From Catenaria anguillulae PL171 (Eukaryota > Blastocladiomycota > Blastocladiomycetes > Blastocladiales > Catenariaceae): 64,000 bases of DNA. A model generated the notes under the pieces. It saw only the letters and a program-made list of their open reading frames with translations. It was not told the DNA's origin and made no database searches. The stretch's first letter is position 1. Each line of letters opens with the position of its first letter. The stretch is taken from the NCBI GenBank assembly GCA_002102555.1, contig MCFL01000119.1:1-64000 (forward strand), written 5' to 3'. The position numbers were made by a program, and so were the translations under genes. Shown piece after piece: positions 60,886-64,000 of the stretch.

Positions 60886-61730
60886 GACATGAGAAGTATT
60901 TATACTGGCATCAATGGTCACAATGCACAGAGTTGTATGGCTTCATCAAATATGAATGGTATCCATTTTCGCATTTGCTTTTTCTTTTTATTCGTTTTCT
61001 CCTTTCTTCGACCAAATGTTGGTTTCAACCTCGAGGCTGCCGATCGGACGCGGCACGGCCTTGTCGATGAGGCGAGGAGCAAGCTCGAGTGGCACGAAGC
61101 AGTGTATGTGTATGCATGAATAATATCCTAACAAGTGCGCAGCAACAATCGGCAGCGGAGAGGAACTCAAACCAACTAAAATAGCGAGAGAACGGAAGAC
61201 GGGACAAGAAGGTCGAGGGCCGGCGCACAAAATTACCCCGCCAACGCCCAACATGCACGCGACCAAAAATGGTGGGGAGAGGAAAGAGGCGCGCCGTCAA
61301 GATTTTCACGCCAGAGGAAGAGAAAACATGATGGTACGCGATGAGGGAAAGAGTCGTTGGACCGACACAATTGGGTTGCGCTGGCCAAGGTTCACAACAT
61401 GATCGAAAATGGAACAGAGGAGGCAAAACGTTATCGTGACACGAGAAGAGGAGCCAGGTAACGATGGTGCAGACACATGAGACGACAGAGAATGAAGGGT
61501 GGGTGGGAGAATAGGACAGAGGTGGGGACATTGCGGAACGTAAATCGAAAGGTAAACAATGAGCAGAAAGAGGAGCGGATGTGGGGTAGGGAGGTAGATC
61601 AAGGGTAAGCGGGAAAACGTACAAGCACAACGAAGATTTCAGGGGGGGGGGGGGGGGATCGAGAAACGGAAACAAGTGGGAGAAAAGAAATGAATCACCA
61701 TTAGTCCTCCCAAAACCAAAAAATCCAAAC
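60886..61730. other. Intergenic region with poly-G tract
   Basis: About 845 bases lie between the MIOS start and the Cdc25 stop, both on the minus strand. It must hold the MIOS promoter and Cdc25 3' untranslated sequence. An open frame through here (61025-61852, minus) is untranslated pyrimidine-rich sequence on that strand and was not called. Confidence 0.5.
61642..61657. repeat. Poly-G tract (16 G)
   Basis: A run of 16 G lies 70 bases beyond the Cdc25 stop codon, reading as poly-C in the transcript strand, like the poly-C after the thioesterase stop. Confidence 0.95.
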
Positions 61731-64000
61731 TCAAATGGGCGACTCGGACCAAGGCATTTTCCGGCTGGCCACTGTCGGCGACTGTACCTGCTGCCTGCGT
61801 CTTGCCGCAGCCCCCACCGTGGGCGACTCCATCTCTTGCATCTCCTCGTCAAGCGGCACAGGCAACCGCGCCCCAGGCACCACCAACGCCGATGAGGACC
61901 TCACCATGCCCGGCAGCATAAACTTGCGAACCCCAAACGCCGCAGCCGTTGATGCCGCCGCTGCTGCGCCTGCGCACGGGCTGCACGGACTTGCGGGAAT
62001 GGCGGGCAACCCGCACATGCCACCGCCACCATTGGACTTGTTGCGATTCAAGCTCGGGGCAAACGCATCATTTGAACTCTTGCTTCTCGCAAGCGACAGC
62101 CTGCGCTGCGCCACCTCGTGCTTACACACGTCGCGAAACTCTTCGTGATCCATGGGAATGTAGGCACCGTGCGGCGTGCAACGTGACGGCAGCTCGGACC
62201 AGAACCGCTTGTACCCACCCTCGAGCACGTAAATTTCGGGATAGTACACAGCCGGGTACTTTGCCATGTTGACAATGCGATCTTGTGCACGCAAGTGCAT
62301 GGCCATGGCCGGGGCACGATGTGACGAGAACTCGCAGTGGAAAATGATGGCGGTCGTGTGCATGGCGCGCGGCACGTGGTTGCCGCCAGTGAAGAACATG
62401 GCGTCCAAGTCCTCAAAGGAATTGACATTGATCGCGCCGGCAATGTGCCCGCCTTCGTACTCAAAGGGGAACCGCACATCAATCACACGAAAGTCGGTCA
62501 AGGCACTAAACCGTCCGTCCAAAACATCCACAAGCGTTTCCGGTGTGATACGCCGAATCGAGTCCGACTTGCCCATCTTGGACGGCAGCAGCGGCTCGCC
62601 TGCCGGGCGCGGTGCATCGACCGGGTTACGGTGTTGCGGGAGCGACGGTGCGTTGTCTGCCGGCAAGGAAAAGGTGAAAGTGTTGCCCGCACCCGCTGCA
62701 GCCCGACTGGTCATTGAAAATGTGCCCACGCTCTTTGTGCGCCTCACGACTGGCCGGCGAATGCTTGGCGTCATGGCGACCTCCTCCTCCTCCTCGGACG
62801 ACGACGAAGAATCCGAGTCGTCATCTCGTTGCTCGCAGTCGCTCTGTGTCTCGCACCACAGAGTACCAGAAGCGGCAGCGGCAGCGGCCGACATGGGCCG
62901 CATTGGCACCGTGCCACTGCGCGTCCTGGCCATGGCAGCCATGGACGGCGACGCTGCGGGCGACGAAAAGCGTGTGCGCTTCATTGGCCTGCGCGCGCCC
63001 AGCGGCGTGTCCGACACTTGCATTGCATCGTGTTCATGATCGTCTTGCTCAAAGTACCCTTGGTCGAGTTCCATGGCCGCAGAGTCGTCGTCCGAGAGCG
63101 ACGGCGGGGCAATGCCAGTGAACGACGAACCAACGGAAGAAGAGGCAAACGACGAGCTTGAGCCGGACTGGCGGCCAGTGAGAAAATTGGACGCCGAGTG
63201 TGCGCCGCCAAAGGCCGATCCGAAACTGGATGTCGAGGCGCTCGACGGCGCGTGAGGCGGGCTTGCGGCAAATGCCATGAAACTGGTGCGCTTGCGGCCG
63301 GCCAGCGGCAGCGTGGCCTCGGAGCGCGACCGGTTGAGCCCGGGACGCTTGGCTGCTGCACCTGTGGCTGCTGTTGTTGCCGACGACGACGAAGACTGGA
63401 ACAGGCGCTGGTTGAATGACTGAATACCAGGAATCCCAAACGTCGAACCGGTAGCAAAGGTGTTCGGCGCTGCTTGCGGCGCGGGACCGGACGGGAGAAT
63501 TGGCTTTGCCAACAAGGCCGTGTCGAGCCCGGGGCCGTCCATGAGCATCACGCCACTGTCTGCACCAGGATCCGCATCGTGCTGCAACTGCTGCTGTTCA
63601 TTGTCCAGCGCAGGTGCTTGCCGCGCGGCCGCCTTTGGGCGCGGGCGCGGGCATGGTGTCGTCGGGTCGAGCGTCGATGCTGGCGACGGCGCCTCCTCGC
63701 TCTCATCTTCAACGGCACACATGCCTTTATCGTTCTCGACCTCCGACGGGGCGGCAGCTGCAGCGGGTGCGCGCTTCTTGATGCGACGCGCCGGGCAAGG
63801 CGTTGCGAGCACCGTGGCGTTGAGTTGTGTGCCGCCCGAGGGTGTCGGCAAGGTTTGGTCCATGATGAGGTCGGCATCTGACATGTGCGAGTCCTCGTCA
63901 GAGTGCGGGAAGGTAATCGAGTTGGGCGATCCCGACGGAGACACGGCAATGAATGACAGCGGGTCTGCATCGTCCATGTCCATTGGCGTGTCGTTCGGGT
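61731..64000 (-). CDS. CDC25: M-phase inducer phosphatase Cdc25, 5' end open at window edge
   Basis: Cdc25 removes inhibitory phosphates from CDK1 to trigger mitosis. A single open frame runs from the window edge to the stop at 61731 (at least 750 residues; an ATG at 63983 reads MDMDDADPLSF, but the frame stays open beyond it). The N-terminal 470 residues are disordered, rich in Ser/Pro/Ala, with many potential CDK and checkpoint-kinase sites. The rhodanese-like catalytic domain has SIRRITPETLVDVLDGRF, FRVIDVRFPFEYEGGHIAGA, the active-site loop IIFHCEFSSHRAP (Cys about 549) and YYPEIYVLEGGYKRFW. HRAP after the loop matches fission-yeast Cdc25 and differs from the animal ERGP. The 130-residue C-terminal extension has SPTV and Ser-rich motifs. 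Confidence 0.93.
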   Translation of the reverse strand, partial: PNDTPMDMDDADPLSFIAVSPSGSPNSITFPHSDEDSHMSDADLIMDQTLPTPSGGTQLNATVLATPCPARRIKKRAPAAAAAPSEVENDKGMCAVEDESEEAPSPASTLDPTTPCPRPRPKAAARQAPALDNEQQQLQHDADPGADSGVMLMDGPGLDTALLAKPILPSGPAPQAAPNTFATGSTFGIPGIQSFNQRLFQSSSSSATTAATGAAAKRPGLNRSRSEATLPLAGRKRTSFMAFAASPPHAPSSASTSSFGSAFGGAHSASNFLTGRQSGSSSSFASSSVGSSFTGIAPPSLSDDDSAAMELDQGYFEQDDHEHDAMQVSDTPLGARRPMKRTRFSSPAASPSMAAMARTRSGTVPMRPMSAAAAAASGTLWCETQSDCEQRDDDSDSSSSSEEEEEVAMTPSIRRPVVRRTKSVGTFSMTSRAAAGAGNTFTFSLPADNAPSLPQHRNPVDAPRPAGEPLLPSKMGKSDSIRRITPETLVDVLDGRFSALTDFRVIDVRFPFEYEGGHIAGAINVNSFEDLDAMFFTGGNHVPRAMHTTAIIFHCEFSSHRAPAMAMHLRAQDRIVNMAKYPAVYYPEIYVLEGGYKRFWSELPSRCTPHGAYIPMDHEEFRDVCKHEVAQRRLSLARSKSSNDAFAPSLNRNKSNGGGGMCGLPAIPASPCSPCAGAAAAASTAAAFGVRKFMLPGMVRSSSALVVPGARLPVPLDEEMQEMESPTVGAAARRRQQVQSPTVASRKMPWSESPI

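Noticed and set aside
61025-61852. 275-codon minus-strand frame after Cdc25
   Set aside because: It overlaps the Cdc25 C-terminus in another frame and continues into pyrimidine-rich 3' sequence with a poly-C run.

Overview
The window is nuclear DNA from a filamentous or zoosporic fungus. Genes are split by short introns (about 45-105 nt) that mostly start GTACGT or GTATGT. Uracil-catabolism protein URC4, a Pex30-type dysferlin-domain protein, a Cdc25 with the fungal HRAP active-site variant, chitin-binding CBM18 modules and several GPI-anchored wall-type proteins all point to Fungi. NAT9, MIOS, Yippee and long MRP-type ABC transporters, together with roughly 55% GC and intron-containing genes, suggest an early-diverging, chytrid-like lineage. 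The species cannot be named from this sequence alone.

Layout, left to right. 1-5 kb: NAT9 acetyltransferase (cut by the window edge, frameshifted), a peroxisomal acyl-CoA thioesterase ending in SKL, a tiny two-helix membrane protein, and TRAPP subunit Bet5/TRAPPC1. 5-15 kb: RMI1, two GPI-type secreted proteins (one very His-rich), a promethin/LDAF-like hairpin membrane protein, an unrecognised gene, and another GPI-type Cys-containing wall protein. 15-25 kb: a C1 zinc finger fused to a Pex30-like dysferlin-domain protein, and a complete 1507-aa MRP-type ABC transporter. 25-30 kb: a fourth GPI-type protein, then FAHD1 and URC4 in divergent orientation. 31-39 kb: a C2-RasGAP, a bestrophin-family channel, and an unrecognised protein with a histone-H1-like S/T-P-x-K-K tail. 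40-47 kb: a ubiquitin-specific protease, the TFIIH/CAK subunit MAT1/Tfb3, and a four-exon Yippee gene. 48-64 kb: a CBM18/lysozyme-like membrane protein flanked by old direct repeats, a second ABCC transporter broken by about seven frameshifts, the GATOR2 subunit MIOS, and the Cdc25 phosphatase (cut by the right edge).

Themes. Organelle and membrane biology is prominent: peroxisome (thioesterase, Pex30-like), lipid droplet (promethin-like), ER-Golgi (TRAPPC1) and vacuole/TORC1 (MIOS). Cell-cycle and genome maintenance is represented by RMI1, MAT1 and Cdc25, and cell-surface proteins by four GPI-type genes plus the CBM18 gene. There is no operon-like clustering; genes are independently transcribed, with frequent divergent promoters.

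Quality note. Three genes (NAT9, RasGAP, the second ABCC) need single-base shifts, mostly at short homopolymers, to keep the conserved frame. This looks like residual assembly indels, although pseudogenisation of the second ABCC gene is possible. Exon boundaries were inferred by eye from splice signals, reading-frame phase and family conservation.
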